The notes under the pieces are model-generated. The model was not told the origin of the DNA, did no database searches, and was given only the letters and a program-made list of their open reading frames with translations. A stretch of DNA of 64,000 bases from an uncultured Pseudoalteromonas sp. (GTDB lineage Bacteria > Pseudomonadota > Gammaproteobacteria > Enterobacterales > Alteromonadaceae): assembly GCA_947493455.1 (NCBI GenBank), contig CANLRB010000001.1, forward strand, positions 682,001-746,000. The letters run 5' to 3'. Position numbers and translations under genes: made by a program. Shown here one piece after another: positions 27,146 to 35,476 of this stretch (the stretch's first letter is position 1; each line of letters opens with the position of its first letter).

Positions 27146-28063
27146 TTACTTGCCAGTAAGCTCCATCGGCACAGTATCCATTTGTGGTTCTATGTTTTGG
27201 CGTGCTTTAGGTTTGTGACGCTGCGCAATGACCACACCAACAAAAACGCAGGCAATAGCAAGCCATTGTTGCCAAGTTAAAAACTCGTTCAAAATAAGTG
27301 ATGCCAGCAATAAGGTGAATACCGGGATAAGATTTGAAAACGCGGCGGCTGTCAGTACCGACACCTTTGAAATCGCATAGTTGTACATGCCATACGCGCC
27401 GAGTGTGACACACGAGCCCAAATAGATAATCGCGCCTAGGCCTTCTAATGTCATTTGTGTTGGTAATTCAACAAATAATAAAAATGGTGCAAAAAATAAC
27501 GAGCCACTAATGCCTTGCAGCGCGATTAAACTAAGCGGTGAATAGCGATGTGCTAAGCGCTTTACACACACCGCATAAAATGCGGCGCACACCATCGCCA
27601 TAAACTCAAGAAAGTTACCGAGCATCGGGTTAGGTGCAGCACTGGTATCGGGAGATATTAAGGTCAATGCAATGCCGCCAACAATACAAAATACAAACCC
27701 GGTAATAATTGACTTGGACAAGTGCTCTTTTAATACTATGTAGGCAAGAATTGCGACAATAAGCGGAAAACAGCTCACAATAACACCCGCTTGACTTGCT
27801 GATGTATTTTCAAGCGCGTACCCTTCAAATAAAAAATAAAGGCAAGGCTCCGCCAACGACATTCCTAGTAAATACTTCCAATCACCTGACTGATATTCAA
27901 AACGTTTAACATAGCGCCAAAGTAATAAACAAATAGCGAGGGTTGTTAGCATACGCAGAAAAATCACCACAGCCGGGTGGTAAAGGTCAATTGCATATTT
28001 TAGTGCAATAAACGAACTACCCCATAAAAAGGTGGCGATAAGCAAACAAATACTGGCTGGCAT
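27146..28063 (-). CDS. EamA/DMT-family membrane transporter
   Basis: The 305-residue protein has about ten hydrophobic segments in two EamA repeats. The first contains F-L-W-G-S-S-F-I-A-L-K and ends near I-V-L-K-E-H-L; the second ends in A-S-L-I-L-N-E-F-L-T-W-Q-Q-W, with the E-x-L-x-x-x-Q-W-L signature. Members export amino acids, purines or other small metabolites, and substrate cannot be predicted. The ATG has no strong ribosome site. It is a single-gene unit, followed by the 17-bp inverted repeat. Confidence 0.92.
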   Translation of the reverse strand: MPASICLLIATFLWGSSFIALKYAIDLYHPAVVIFLRMLTTLAICLLLWRYVKRFEYQSGDWKYLLGMSLAEPCLYFLFEGYALENTSASQAGVIVSCFPLIVAILAYIVLKEHLSKSIITGFVFCIVGGIALTLISPDTSAAPNPMLGNFLEFMAMVCAAFYAVCVKRLAHRYSPLSLIALQGISGSLFFAPFLLFVELPTQMTLEGLGAIIYLGSCVTLGAYGMYNYAISKVSVLTAAAFSNLIPVFTLLLASLILNEFLTWQQWLAIACVFVGVVIAQRHKPKARQNIEPQMDTVPMELTGK

Positions 28064-28205
28064 GGCAAGGGAGTTATGTTAGAAATAAAATATGTTAATA
28101 ATAACAGACTTACGGCAGCGAGATAAAGATATGTCTGGTCGTCTATTAGGCTTTTAACTCTGCGAATCGTCACTACCTAACTGCAACTGCTCGATAATGG
28201 ATAGT

Positions 28206-28793
28206 CTAATTTAATCCGTTAAGCCAAACTTTTTTAATTTTTGATGGTAAAGGAAGATCCGAGTAATCACATGCCTTAAAGTCAGCTACAAGTGATGATC
28301 CTTTTTGGTAATTTTTAAGTTCAAAATTGTAAACTATATCGGCTTCATCAACCATGTTTTGCCAATATTCTGGTTCTAAATAATTTTTAACACTCATAAA
28401 AGAAAACAATGGTCGCACGTTTTTATTGAACAGAGTCAATCTTTTAACTGAGTTTTCACATACTTCGATTACGCCGAAAATTTCATCATTAACCTTGTAC
28501 CGAGCAAAACCTGTTACCTTGTGCTCGAACAAAGGTGTTTCAGTGACTTTTTGTCCATTTTTCCAGTCATGCTCAACATAAAACCCAGTTCCATAAAAAC
28601 AAGTTAAGCTAACTTCTTTCTTATTTTCCGATATGTCCTTAACTAATAACTTACTTCCATCGGGGCATTTTTCTCCTTCATTTATTTTTTTAGTCGAAGA
28701 AAATAGTTGAGGCATTTGGAAAAATGTCTCACTGGAATAGCTATTGCTTGCAAATAGTGCAATTAGAAATATACACAATTTTATGTTAAGCAT
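28206..28793 (-). CDS. Unknown exported protein (195 aa)
   Basis: A signal peptide (1-20, ending S-N-S-Y-S-S) precedes a hydrophilic mature domain with four Cys in C-P-D-G-S, L-T-C-F-Y-G-T-G, V-C-E-N-S and K-A-C-D-Y, which may form disulphides. I do not recognise the family. The gene lies in a visibly AT-richer stretch with the next two genes, all on the minus strand and all unknown, which hints at a horizontally acquired set; this is inference. A short internal pattern, F-Y-G-T-G-F-Y-V-E-H-D-W-K-N-G, resembles beta-strand repeats. Confidence 0.65.
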   Translation of the reverse strand: MLNIKLCIFLIALFASNSYSSETFFQMPQLFSSTKKINEGEKCPDGSKLLVKDISENKKEVSLTCFYGTGFYVEHDWKNGQKVTETPLFEHKVTGFARYKVNDEIFGVIEVCENSVKRLTLFNKNVRPLFSFMSVKNYLEPEYWQNMVDEADIVYNFELKNYQKGSSLVADFKACDYSDLPLPSKIKKVWLNGLN

Positions 28794-28923
28794 GAACGAG
28801 TTTTTTTAGTGAGAACTAACAAATGCAATTACTTTTTTCCATTATTCATCAACAATTTACACATTGCTACCAATGTTGTCATATTGCGGGATCGTCCAAT
28901 AGGTTTTTAATAAGGTTTTTGTA

Positions 28924-29604
28924 TTAATAAAACCGATACATTTGCGCCGTTTTTGCATCAAAGTGTTTTGAACAAAAACCAACTAAAAATGGGTCATCCT
29001 CATTTAAGGTTTTATTAGCTGATTCTTGCCCAGTCGCATAGAAATAAAAGTAATCATTCCAGTTCAACTCATTATTAGGTGGCTGAATTTGCCCATCATA
29101 TAAAAAACCTAGAAAAAGCGAATGACTCCCGACAACCTGCACTTGAAGGGCTTTACAATTATCGCTAACCGACACTGACTCTATTATTTTTACCCCTGTC
29201 GATTCTTTTCCGTCTTCTCCTCCAACCTCAGTTGTCAGTTTAAAAAGGTCAACTACGCTATTTTTCCCCGCTAAATTATCTAAGTATGCTAGCATTTTTT
29301 TTACTATGGTAAAGCCATCATCACCATTGACAAAGTGCTGGTTAACTAATTTAAAATACGATTCAATCTCATCAAATTTGACCTGACTAATTCCAGCCGC
29401 TAATACTAGTTCATCGAGTTTATTTCCAGCCACGCTACACCCATTTCCTGTGAAATACCCTTCATTGTCATCTCGGAAAAGCTTTGAAAAATTATAATCA
29501 TCACAATTCTTTTTTAGAATATTCAACTCACTTGAATTGGCGTTAAAGCAAATCAATAAACAAACAATTAACTTTGTTTTAATTAGGCTTTTAATAAAGT
29601 GCAT
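28924..29604 (-). CDS. Unknown exported protein (226 aa)
   Basis: The ATG has AGGA seven bases upstream and opens a signal peptide (about 1-24). The mature domain is acidic and Cys-containing (K-K-N-C-D-D-Y, N-G-C-S-V-A, D-N-C-K-A-L, G-F-C-S-K-H), again suggesting disulphides. I do not recognise it. It starts eight bases after the stop of the gene at 29613 and probably shares its transcript. The similar size, Cys content and AT-richness of the neighbouring product at 28206-28793 suggest the two work together, but I see no clear homology between them. Confidence 0.65.
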   Translation of the reverse strand: MHFIKSLIKTKLIVCLLICFNANSSELNILKKNCDDYNFSKLFRDDNEGYFTGNGCSVAGNKLDELVLAAGISQVKFDEIESYFKLVNQHFVNGDDGFTIVKKMLAYLDNLAGKNSVVDLFKLTTEVGGEDGKESTGVKIIESVSVSDNCKALQVQVVGSHSLFLGFLYDGQIQPPNNELNWNDYFYFYATGQESANKTLNEDDPFLVGFCSKHFDAKTAQMYRFY

Positions 29605-29612
29605 AGTTTTTC

Positions 29613-30086
29613 CTATTTATTCAAACGGTATTCTAAAATGTCTGCAATATTATTTTGCATTTGCAGGTTGTGCTGTTTCATGAATGATTCAGTCCCAGAC
29701 GTTGTATCAGCACCAAAAAATAAACCTACAGTCGCTTCGGCCAAATTTTTAAATACACCAAACATATCAGCTCGTCCTGCTGACAAATAAGCGGCGCCGA
29801 ATTTTCTTTGAGTTTTATAGGTTGTTCTAGCAACCAATGCTATACCATTACTTTTGTAATAGTCTTGTAAAAACAACAGGTCATTTCGAATAGATCTCTC
29901 ACTATCCATCATTAGCGCATATAACTTTTTCCCTGACAGCTGTGTTCCATGAATATATTCATATAATGCTCCAAGTCGTAAACCAGCTTCTTGACGAGTC
30001 GATTTATGCTCATTTAATTTACTAATTCGATTAATTTCATCATAAATTGCATCATTGCTCTTCAATGATTTTAAAGCATTATACAA
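29613..30086 (-). CDS. Unknown protein, possibly 5'-truncated (157 aa as called)
   Basis: No ATG with a ribosome site precedes this frame. The best start is a TTG at 30086, and the frame stays open nine more codons upstream encoding W-L-I-I-P-L-V-Q-F before a stop. That hydrophobic stretch followed by no start suggests the gene lost its true 5' end. The product is helical and basic, with R-Q-E-A-G-L-R-L-G-A-L-Y-E-Y and F-L-Q-D-Y-Y-K-S; I do not recognise it. It is followed after eight bases by the exported-protein gene at 28924-29604, so the pair looks like an operon whose first gene is damaged or starts unusually. Confidence 0.45.
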   Translation of the reverse strand: MYNALKSLKSNDAIYDEINRISKLNEHKSTRQEAGLRLGALYEYIHGTQLSGKKLYALMMDSERSIRNDLLFLQDYYKSNGIALVARTTYKTQRKFGAAYLSAGRADMFGVFKNLAEATVGLFFGADTTSGTESFMKQHNLQMQNNIADILEYRLNK

Positions 30087-30532
30087 AAATTGAACTAAAG
30101 GTATTATTAACCATCACCCATTTATAAATTACTTTTTATCAGCAAAAGAAAAACAACTCAATCACTTAATATTGCATGCTCTCGACCTGACTTATCCAAC
30201 TTCAAAACTAGTATTAACTTAATTTAAATTCGTAAAATCGATTTAGGGGCATAACCAAGTCGCGCAATAAGCGAGGTGTGGCGAGTGAATTTTTTATCGG
30301 ATGTGAATCAGCTAAGCGAGTAATTTTTCGCAATTGGCTAGATTTGGCCGTCGTTTTAGTTCGAGGTGCTCTTGATATGATTGTAGCGATTCTCAGGGAC
30401 CGAATCGACCCTTGCAAACTGAAACTAAGAAGCCAATCGCATGTTTACTGATTGAGAACAAATGTGTGAACATTAACACTAATGAACTGACTTAACTTAT
30501 ATTCAAGCCAGCTCATTTAATAGGATTAAAAA
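30087..30532. other. 446-bp gene-free region
   Basis: I see no supported gene. A 67-codon minus-strand frame at 30214-30417 starts with TTG and lacks a ribosome site. A short inverted repeat CGATTC / GAATCG occurs at 30387-30407. This could hold remnants of a decayed gene next to the truncated gene at 29613. Confidence 0.4.
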
Positions 30533-30766
30533 TTAATCTTTCAGCGCACTACATAGTTGCAATGCATGGTTTTGTAACTCGTGACCGAGTTCGGTGAGGT
30601 AGCCGCCGTCAATTTGGTCTATCACGCCTTTTTCAAACAAACGTTTTGCGGCATCGCGCACGCTTTCAGGGGCATCGTGGTGAATTTTAAGTCCTTGCAT
30701 CGCGCTCGATGTAGGGAATTTTAATAATAGGTCTAAATCAGCCATTACAGATTGGTTTATCGACAT
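30533..30766 (-). CDS. TIGR02647-family small protein
   Basis: The 77-residue protein matches the family pattern as I recall it: a leading D-L-D-L-L-L-K-F, then Q-G-L-K-I-H-H-D-A, A-A-K-R-L-F-E-K-G-V-I, and D-G-G-Y-L-T-E-L-G near the end. The family is short, cytosolic and of unknown function, with winged-helix-like spacing (inference). The ATG at 30766 has AAGGA about seven bases upstream; an internal Met at residue 8 is less likely. It is a single-gene unit. Confidence 0.88.
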   Translation of the reverse strand: MSINQSVMADLDLLLKFPTSSAMQGLKIHHDAPESVRDAAKRLFEKGVIDQIDGGYLTELGHELQNHALQLCSALKD

Positions 30767-30948
30767 ACTTATTCCTTCTTCTACTCTTTGGTATTATTTG
30801 CAATCAGTATAGTTGAGCACCTGCTGATTGCATCTTAATTTCAATGTGCTATTTGAAGCACTTATTTAAAGTCATTAGTTGATTATTTTGTTCAGTTAGT
30901 TCCATTTTTATTAATTAGCGAATACGTTTATCACGTTAAGTGTGACTG

Positions 30949-31536
30949 TTATCGTTTAAGCACCGCACTGTATTCACTGGTTAAGCGGCGGTTAGTATAT
31001 TCTCTGAGTGTCACATGTAATGTATTACTAGTGCGTTTTAAGTGGCGCTGATAAAGCGACACTAAGTTGCCTTTGCGTGTAGTCGACCATACGTTTAATT
31101 CGGTGGATGACACCGCTTCAAGCCACACATCGCCTGCTTGGCTGTTTTGGTCAAAGCGTAAAAAGCCTTTATTTGCATACAAGGTTAAACTCGCTAATTT
31201 TTCGCGTAGCGATTCGTTGTCTTTACTTGTTTGACGCGCTTTTAATACACCGCGTGTATCGTGGTTAAAGTCGAGTTCAATATCATAGGTTTTGTATTTT
31301 TTATAGGCTGATGCAAACTCTTCACCAATGCACATAAAGCCTTGTCCATCACCACGCCAACTCGTAGCAATCGCGTCAAACAAACGCAGCATGCTTTTTT
31401 GTTGTGTAGTGGATAGCTTATTGCTTTGCGGTTGCTCACTTAAGGTATTAAACGAATTCGGAATAGGCGTTAAACACTGCGCGGCCCAAAGCGGCGCGTT
31501 TACAACAAACAACAAGAGCAATACGAGTTTGTACAT
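30949..31536 (-). CDS. Unknown exported protein (195 aa)
   Basis: The ATG has AAGGA six bases upstream. A signal peptide (1-18, ending L-W-A-A) precedes a mature domain with two Cys (A-Q-C-L-T-P and F-M-C-I-G) and a beta-rich second half (K-G-F-L-R-F-D, V-W-L-E-A-V, N-V-W-S-T-T). I do not recognise it. It is divergent from the HypT-like regulator gene, with 65 bases between start codons, so the two may share regulation. The position is suggestive but gives no function. Confidence 0.65.
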   Translation of the reverse strand: MYKLVLLLLFVVNAPLWAAQCLTPIPNSFNTLSEQPQSNKLSTTQQKSMLRLFDAIATSWRGDGQGFMCIGEEFASAYKKYKTYDIELDFNHDTRGVLKARQTSKDNESLREKLASLTLYANKGFLRFDQNSQAGDVWLEAVSSTELNVWSTTRKGNLVSLYQRHLKRTSNTLHVTLREYTNRRLTSEYSAVLKR

Positions 31537-31601
31537 TGTCTTTCCTTAGTGAGTTTGTTAATTTGCTAACAATATGTTGTGCAATTAAATTTATACACCT
31601 T

Positions 31602-32486
31602 ATGGACATAGAAACAAAGTGGTTACGTGATTTTTTAGTGCTCACTCAGTGCAAAAACTTCTCCCAAGCAGCACAACTTCGTTACCTCACGCAACCGGCA
31701 TTTAGTCGGCGCATTCAAGCATTAGAAAAAAGTGTAGGCTATACCCTTATAAATCGCACTAAACAGCCTATTGAACTCACCCGCCACGGCGAAGAGTTCC
31801 AAAATATTGCAATCGATATCATTAAACAATTTGATAGTGGGCTTGATAAACTCTCGCAATTGCAAAACGACAAGCTCACCATTGACTTTGCGGCAACACA
31901 TACCTTGTCACTCGGGCTTTACCCGCTGTTACTCGATAAACTCGCACAACATTTACCTGAGCATCGCACACGCCTAAAAGTTGCTGATGCTGACGATTGT
32001 ATTCGCCTATTAAAAAGTAATAACTGCGATGTACTACTGGCATTTCACGACTCTGATCTTATGTTTACCCAGTTTAATTCGTTTGTAGTGACCGAAGTAC
32101 AGTTTGTCCCTGTGTGTTTAACTCGTCAAAAAAGCCGTTTTTCGAGCTTTGAGATGCCGATCCCATTTTTAGCTTATCAGCCGCATATATTTTTAGGTCG
32201 TATTGTTAATAAATTACTCGCGATGCACCCGTACATAAACTTGCAAACAGTCGCTGAAGCACCCATGGCTGATAGCCTCAAAATGTTGATGCTACAAGGC
32301 CTTGGCATAGCATGGCTGCCTAAATTTACCATTCAAAAAGAGCTTGATTCGGGCGAAGTTTGCATTATTGGCGACACGCAATTGCAAACACGACTTGAAG
32401 TACGTTTGTACCAACAAAAAAATAATAGTGAGCAACAAAAACTGTTGTGGCACGAATTAAAAAACAAGTTGGAACACTGTTTTTAA
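31602..32486 (+). CDS. LysR-family regulator of the HypT (YjiE) type
   Basis: The 294-residue protein begins M-D-I-E-T-K-W-L-R-D-F and continues N-F-S-Q-A-A-x-x-R-x-x-T-Q-P-A-F-S-R-R-I-Q-A-L-E, a helix-turn-helix that closely follows E. coli HypT, the hypochlorite-responsive regulator activated by Met oxidation. The effector domain also follows it (A-A-T-H-T-L-S-L-G-L, G-L-G-I-A-W-L-P near the end). The ATG at 31602 is preferred to an upstream frame extension that would overlap the divergent gene. aspA lies 112 bases downstream in the same direction, and a LysR-box-like palindrome lies in that gap, so aspA may be its target (inference). Confidence 0.85.
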   Translation: MDIETKWLRDFLVLTQCKNFSQAAQLRYLTQPAFSRRIQALEKSVGYTLINRTKQPIELTRHGEEFQNIAIDIIKQFDSGLDKLSQLQNDKLTIDFAATHTLSLGLYPLLLDKLAQHLPEHRTRLKVADADDCIRLLKSNNCDVLLAFHDSDLMFTQFNSFVVTEVQFVPVCLTRQKSRFSSFEMPIPFLAYQPHIFLGRIVNKLLAMHPYINLQTVAEAPMADSLKMLMLQGLGIAWLPKFTIQKELDSGEVCIIGDTQLQTRLEVRLYQQKNNSEQQKLLWHELKNKLEHCF

Positions 32487-32501
32487 TGGCTTGAAAGCAC
32501 A

Positions 32502-32520
32502 TTATGCAATATATGCATAA
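32502..32520. promoter_or_regulatory. 19-bp palindrome upstream of aspA (LysR-box-like)
   Basis: TTATGCAATATATGCATAA has perfect 7-bp arms around ATATA and contains a T-N11-A motif, as LysR sites do. It lies 79-97 bases before the aspA ATG and 16 bases after the regulator stop. Confidence 0.5.
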
Positions 32521-32598
32521 CTGTGTTTTGAAAATTAGCATTGGCAATTGAATTTCGAAATCTTTAAGCTGAACGAAATTTTTAAAGGCCGTAACACC

Positions 32599-34014
32599 AT
32601 GACTCTCTCACAACCAACAAGAAAAGAAAAAGACCTTTTAGGTCAATTAGATATAAGTAATAAAGTTTATTACGGAATTCAAACTCAGCGTGCAATTAAT
32701 AATTTTAAGTTAAGTGGTAAAACACTTAAGCAATATCCAAAACTAATCCAAGCGCTCGCTTATGTGAAAGTTGCATGTGCACAAGCGAATAACCAGCAAG
32801 GTCTGCTCAATAACGATCAAACCAACGCCATTTGCAGTGCTGCAGGCCAAGTAATTAACGGTAATTTTGACGACCATTTTCAAGTCGACATGATCCAAGG
32901 CGGCGCTGGCACCTCAAGTAATATGAATGCCAACGAAGTGATTGCTAATGTCGCCCTTGAGAGCATAGGCAAAAACAAAGGGGAGTATGAATTTATTCAC
33001 CCAAATACACATGTCAATATGTCGCAATCAACCAACGATGTGTATCCAAGTGCCGTGCGCTTATCTATTTTGCTATCGCAACCAGAACTGTTGCAACAAG
33101 TTGAGTTGCTCATTGAACAACTCACACTAAAAGCGGCTGAATTTAAAAACATACTTAAACTTGCACGCACCCAGTTGCAAGATGCCGTGCCGATGACCCT
33201 AGGCCAAGAGTTCAATAGCTTTGCCTCCACCCTATGTGAAGATATTAAGCTCATTAAGCAAACATCTACCCTGTTACATGAGCTCAACTTAGGTGGCACC
33301 GCAGTCGGAACGGGCATTAATACACAAACAGGTTACGGTGAGCTTGCTATTAACATGCTGGCTAAGTTAACGAATATTGAGTTTGTTAAAGCCACTGATT
33401 TAGTGGAGGCAAGCTCTGATATGGGCGCATTTGTTATTTATTCTGCGTGTTTAAAACGTTTAGCGGTCAAACTCTCAAAAATTTCGAATGATTTACGCTT
33501 ATTAAGCATGGGCCCAAAAGCGGGGTTAAGTGAAATTAACTTACCACCGCGCCAGCCAGGCAGTTCAATTATGCCAGGTAAAGTCAACCCAGTGATCCCA
33601 GAGGCTGTTAGCCAAGTTGCTTATCAAGTGATCGGTAATGATATGGCGGTATCAATGGCGGCAGAAGCAGGCCAGCTCCAGCTAAACGCCATGGAGCCGC
33701 TTATTACCGTGAATATTCTTGATTCAATTAGATTGTTGAGTAACGCAACCCATATGCTTAACACCTTGTGTATTCAAGGGATCACCGCAAATGAATCGCG
33801 CTGTAAAGACCTGCTTGATAATAGCCTTGCGATGGTCACCGCACTCAACCCCTATTTAGGTTACGAAGCCTCGACTAAGGTCGCTAAACAAGCATTGGCA
33901 ACCGGCACCAGCGTGCTTGAGCTCGTTAAATCTCAAAATTTAATTGCCCCGGAGCTGTTAGAGCAAATCCTACAGCCTGCGGCAATGACCCAACCAGCAA
34001 GTTCTCCTGAGTAA
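32599..34014 (+). CDS. aspA: Aspartate ammonia-lyase
   Basis: The 471-residue enzyme converts aspartate to fumarate and ammonia. The fumarase/aspartase signature S-S-I-M-P-G-K-V-N-P lies at about 322-331; G-G-A-G-T-S-S-N-M-N-A-N-E-V and H-P-N-T-H-V-N-M-S-Q-S-T-N-D-V match aspartase rather than class II fumarase (length of E. coli AspA: 478). The ATG at 32599 has AAGG about ten bases upstream; a TTG 17 codons earlier adds residues with no counterpart. It feeds carbon from amino acids into the TCA cycle, apt for a protein-degrading heterotroph. It is followed by a strong terminator, and the preceding regulator gene and palindrome suggest local control. Confidence 0.95.
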   Translation: MTLSQPTRKEKDLLGQLDISNKVYYGIQTQRAINNFKLSGKTLKQYPKLIQALAYVKVACAQANNQQGLLNNDQTNAICSAAGQVINGNFDDHFQVDMIQGGAGTSSNMNANEVIANVALESIGKNKGEYEFIHPNTHVNMSQSTNDVYPSAVRLSILLSQPELLQQVELLIEQLTLKAAEFKNILKLARTQLQDAVPMTLGQEFNSFASTLCEDIKLIKQTSTLLHELNLGGTAVGTGINTQTGYGELAINMLAKLTNIEFVKATDLVEASSDMGAFVIYSACLKRLAVKLSKISNDLRLLSMGPKAGLSEINLPPRQPGSSIMPGKVNPVIPEAVSQVAYQVIGNDMAVSMAAEAGQLQLNAMEPLITVNILDSIRLLSNATHMLNTLCIQGITANESRCKDLLDNSLAMVTALNPYLGYEASTKVAKQALATGTSVLELVKSQNLIAPELLEQILQPAAMTQPASSPE

Positions 34015-34020
34015 CAAACC

Positions 34021-34050
34021 AAAAGCCGGTGTCAGCACCGGCTTTTTCTT
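34021..34050 (+). terminator. Terminator of aspA
   Basis: A GC-rich stem AAAAGCCGGTG with its complement and a four-base loop is followed by TTTTTCTT, starting seven bases after the aspA stop. Confidence 0.93.
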
Positions 34051-34132
34051 GGCAAAATATTTACTTAATAAAGTAATCTCACTGTTCTATTTTTTTTGAT
34101 TTTAGTGATGGTTCTTGCATTACTCGTTGCAA

Positions 34133-34588
34133 CTATTCTCGATCCAACAGCACGGCACCTACACCTTGTTCGCCAAGCACATCATCCGGGTTATACATAG
34201 GGCAATTGCTCATCGACAAGCAACCACAACCAATACAGCCATCCACCATATCATTTAAACGGTTTAAATACGCTATACGCTGCTCTAATTGAATGCGCCA
34301 GTTTTTCGCAAGCGTATGCCAATCCTCTTTAGTCGGTGTGCGCTCATTGGGTAAGCTCTGCAGTGTAACTTTAATTTCATCGAGTGAAATACCGATTTTT
34401 TGCGCTGCTTTGATCACTGCAATACGGCGCAATACATCGCGTTTATAACGGCGTTGATTGCCTAAATTGCGCCAACTGCGAATAAGCCCTTTGGTTTCAT
34501 AAAAATGTAAGGTCGACACTTTTACATCGCAGCGTTTAGCCACGTATCCAACACTCAAATTCGCGTCTTCTAATACTACTTTATCCAC
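34133..34588 (-). CDS. soxR: Redox-sensing regulator SoxR
   Basis: The 151-residue MerR-family protein carries the [2Fe-2S] ligands Cys118, Cys121, Cys123 and Cys129 in the exact SoxR spacing C-x2-C-x-C-x5-C. The DNA-binding part L-S-V-G-Y-V-A-K-R, S-T-L-H-F-Y-E-T-K-G-L-I and G-N-Q-R-R-Y-K-R-D-V-L-R follows E. coli SoxR. I choose the GTG at 34588 because GGGA lies six bases upstream and the length then fits; a TTG eleven codons earlier would overlap fpr. It starts 16 bases after the fpr stop, so the two are co-transcribed. No soxS is seen, so SoxR probably acts directly, most clearly at the SoxR box at 35415-35432. Confidence 0.94.
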   Translation of the reverse strand: MDKVVLEDANLSVGYVAKRCDVKVSTLHFYETKGLIRSWRNLGNQRRYKRDVLRRIAVIKAAQKIGISLDEIKVTLQSLPNERTPTKEDWHTLAKNWRIQLEQRIAYLNRLNDMVDGCIGCGCLSMSNCPMYNPDDVLGEQGVGAVLLDRE

Positions 34589-34604
34589 TTGCTGTCCCAC
34601 TTGT

Positions 34605-35342
34605 TTACCAATATTGCTCAACCGTTATCTGCCCCGGCGCGCGCCGTCGATTGCGTTCATACCCGAGTGTTTGTAATACGTTTGTTGTCTCTTTTACCAT
34701 ATCCGGATTGCCGCATATCATAAATTGATCGCTTGGCGTTAACGCCCTATCTAAATGTGCTGGTAACTGGCTAGACGACAATAACTGGGGAATACGCCCT
34801 GACAAAAAATCACTTGTTTGTTCACGGCTGACTATCGGCACATAAGTAAAACACTGGTTGTTTTCACTTAAATTGGTGAGTTCATCGCTGTAAGCGAGAT
34901 CTGCCACTTGCCTTACTGCATGCACCAGCACAATATCATCATATTTTTGCCATATATCCTTGGCACGTAACATGGATATAAAAGGCCCAACAGCGGTACC
35001 GGTCGCTAATAGCCAAATCCGCGGTGCACTCGGTACCTCTTGCATCGTAAAAAAGCCACTCGGTTTGGTTGCTATCTCTAAACTGTCACCTTCATTAAGA
35101 TTAGCGAGCGGCGGCGACAACAAACCGTCATCCACTTTAATTAAAAAGAACTCTAAATCCTGACAACTTGGTGAGTTTACAAATGAATATGCACGAGCAA
35201 TACGTTTGCCATCAACCGTCATCGCCAATTTAGTAAATTGCCCTGCGGTAAAGGGGTCTATCTCTGCCGATAACTTTAAGCTAAAGAGTCGTTCATTCCA
35301 CCAAACTAATTGTTTTACTTTCGCATTTTGCCAGTCAGCCAA
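34605..35342 (-). CDS. fpr: Ferredoxin/flavodoxin-NADP reductase
   Basis: The 245-residue FAD enzyme follows E. coli Fpr from L-A-D-W through P-F-T-A-G-Q-F-T-K-L, R-A-Y-S-F-V-N-S-P (FAD site), L-A-T-G-T-A-V-G-P (NADP site), C-G-N-P-D-M-V and the terminal Y-W. The start is TTG at 35342: it aligns with E. coli M-A-D-W and has GGAG six bases upstream; a TTG four codons further upstream lacks these features. It supplies electrons to ferredoxin/flavodoxin and to [2Fe-2S] repair, and in enterics belongs to the SoxRS regulon. It is the first gene of an fpr-soxR unit divergent from the VOC gene. A possible -10 TATACT lies upstream of the start. Confidence 0.93.
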   Translation of the reverse strand: MADWQNAKVKQLVWWNERLFSLKLSAEIDPFTAGQFTKLAMTVDGKRIARAYSFVNSPSCQDLEFFLIKVDDGLLSPPLANLNEGDSLEIATKPSGFFTMQEVPSAPRIWLLATGTAVGPFISMLRAKDIWQKYDDIVLVHAVRQVADLAYSDELTNLSENNQCFTYVPIVSREQTSDFLSGRIPQLLSSSQLPAHLDRALTPSDQFMICGNPDMVKETTNVLQTLGYERNRRRAPGQITVEQYW

Positions 35343-35410
35343 GTCGCTCTCCAAAACTCGTATTAAATTTTAAGTATAGACAAACAACACATACATAAAA
35401 AAACAAACGC

Positions 35411-35441
35411 TTGACCTAAAGTTAACTTGAGCTTTTAACCT
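35411..35441 (+). promoter_or_regulatory. SoxR-controlled promoter of the VOC gene (SoxR box)
   Basis: TTGACC (35411-35416) and TAACCT (35436-35441) are separated by 19 bases, the over-long spacing typical of MerR-family promoters. Inside lies CCTAAAGTTAACTTGAGC (35415-35432), which matches the E. coli soxS SoxR box at 16 of 18 positions. Orientation places the promoter toward the VOC gene. It may also affect the divergent fpr-soxR unit. Confidence 0.85.
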
Positions 35442-35476
35442 AGTCAAATAATTTATACCAATAAGGAGTATCCACC

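Noticed and set aside
30214-30417. A 67-codon minus-strand open frame in the gene-free region
   Set aside because: It starts with TTG, lacks a ribosome site, has a low-complexity basic sequence and matches no pattern I know; I list only the region.
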